NCBI GenBank assembly: GCA_044337015.1 | Contig: JBIIOJ010000183.1 | Location: 1 to 6,333 of the forward strand | Length of the DNA stretch: 6,333 bases | Direction of reading: 5' to 3' | Source: UBA4655 sp044337015 | GTDB lineage: Bacteria > Planctomycetota > Planctomycetia > Pirellulales > UBA1268 | Part shown: one piece after another, positions 5,939-6,333 of the stretch | Position numbering within the stretch: position 1 is the stretch's first letter | Layout: each line of letters begins with the position of its first letter | Translations under genes and position numbers: made by a program | The notes under the pieces: generated by a model | What the model was told of the DNA's origin: nothing | What the model saw: the letters and a program-made list of their open reading frames with translations, nothing else | The model's database searches: none

Positions 5939-6333
5939 CCGCGGAAGCAGGCGATGCCCCGAAACCGGCGGAAATCCTGCGATTCACCGCCGACATGCTC
6001 GACAAGCCGCCGGTCGACCGGCGGCTCGAGTTCGAGCGTGGCATGCGGTATTTTCCACCGATCACACAGGGGATGATCGCGGCCTGCTGCGCCGCGTTCG
6101 CCTGGCAGGTGACCTCCGGTGGCTTGGGAAACGCCGAAGCCCTCGTTGCAAGCGGCGCCCTCGTCGCGGCCAACCTCGGCGACGGGGAGGTCTGGAGGCT
6201 TTTCTCGTCGCTCTTCCTCCACGCCAGCGGCGACCACCTGCTCGGCAACATGGTCGTGCTTTTCATCGTGGGCATCGCCTGCGAGCATGCGTTCGGGCCG
6301 CTCACGATGCTCGGCATCTACCTGGCCTCGGGA
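5935..6333 (+). CDS. Rhomboid family intramembrane serine protease (3' partial)
   Basis: The frame is open from the ATG at 5935 to the last base, giving 133 residues of a rhomboid protease, which cleaves membrane proteins within or near their transmembrane helices. A soluble N-terminal stretch of about 40 residues is followed by a first helix (about 43-60). Then comes GEVWRLFSSLFLHAS (84-98), with the conserved Trp-Arg of the L1 loop at 87-88, and the HxxxxHxxxN motif with His96, His101 and Asn105. These match GlpG His145, His150 and oxyanion-hole Asn154, with the same Trp-to-His spacing. The next helix is about 105-117, and the fragment ends in YLASG at the start of another. The GxSG serine and catalytic histidine lie beyond the window, so activity cannot be judged. 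GGGGAG (5924-5929) and the ATGA overlap tie translation to the upstream zinc-ribbon gene. Confidence 0.9.
   Translation, partial: MTAEAGDAPKPAEILRFTADMLDKPPVDRRLEFERGMRYFPPITQGMIAACCAAFAWQVTSGGLGNAEALVASGALVAANLGDGEVWRLFSSLFLHASGDHLLGNMVVLFIVGIACEHAFGPLTMLGIYLASG

Overview
The window is a dense, GC-rich piece of bacterial chromosome with six protein genes, two of them cut by the window edges. Strong GC preference at third codon positions leaves long open frames opposite and across the real genes. The best guess for the source is a planctomycete or a similar high-GC environmental bacterium. The grounds are a short Cys-x-Cys / Cys-x2-Cys zinc ribbon fused to a membrane protein, a free-standing OvoA-type methyltransferase, and HrpB in a high-GC background. 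This assignment is an inference, and no marker gene is present to fix it. I see no rRNA, tRNA, CRISPR array, insertion sequence or integrase.

Left block (1-2364, + strand): three genes chained by 4-base ATGA stop/start overlaps. They are the C-terminal three quarters of a polar amino-acid ABC transporter ATPase, an ADP-ribosylglycohydrolase (ARH/DraG) family protein with altered metal-site motifs, and a methyltransferase that closely resembles the C-terminal 5-thiohistidine (ovothiol) N-methyltransferase domain of OvoA but stands alone. The tight coupling suggests co-expression. An amino-acid importer next to an ovothiol-type methyltransferase is suggestive of thiol-histidine metabolism, but the rest of the operon lies upstream, outside the window.

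Middle (2342-4885, - strand): a complete HrpB-type DExH helicase starting at GTG. It converges on the methyltransferase so tightly that the two coding regions overlap by 23 bases, stop codons included.

Right block (4886-6333): a 153-base divergent intergenic region contains one AT-rich island with candidate -10 elements on both strands, flanked by two copies of CGTCACAGGG 41 bases apart, then a short GC hairpin and a strong AGGAGG ribosome binding site. Rightward from it runs a gene for a zinc-ribbon, two-helix membrane protein with a scramblase/LURP-one-like (tubby-like) domain. A rhomboid intramembrane protease gene is coupled to it by another ATGA overlap and runs off the end of the window before its catalytic serine. 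The pairing invites the idea that the two proteins act together at the membrane.
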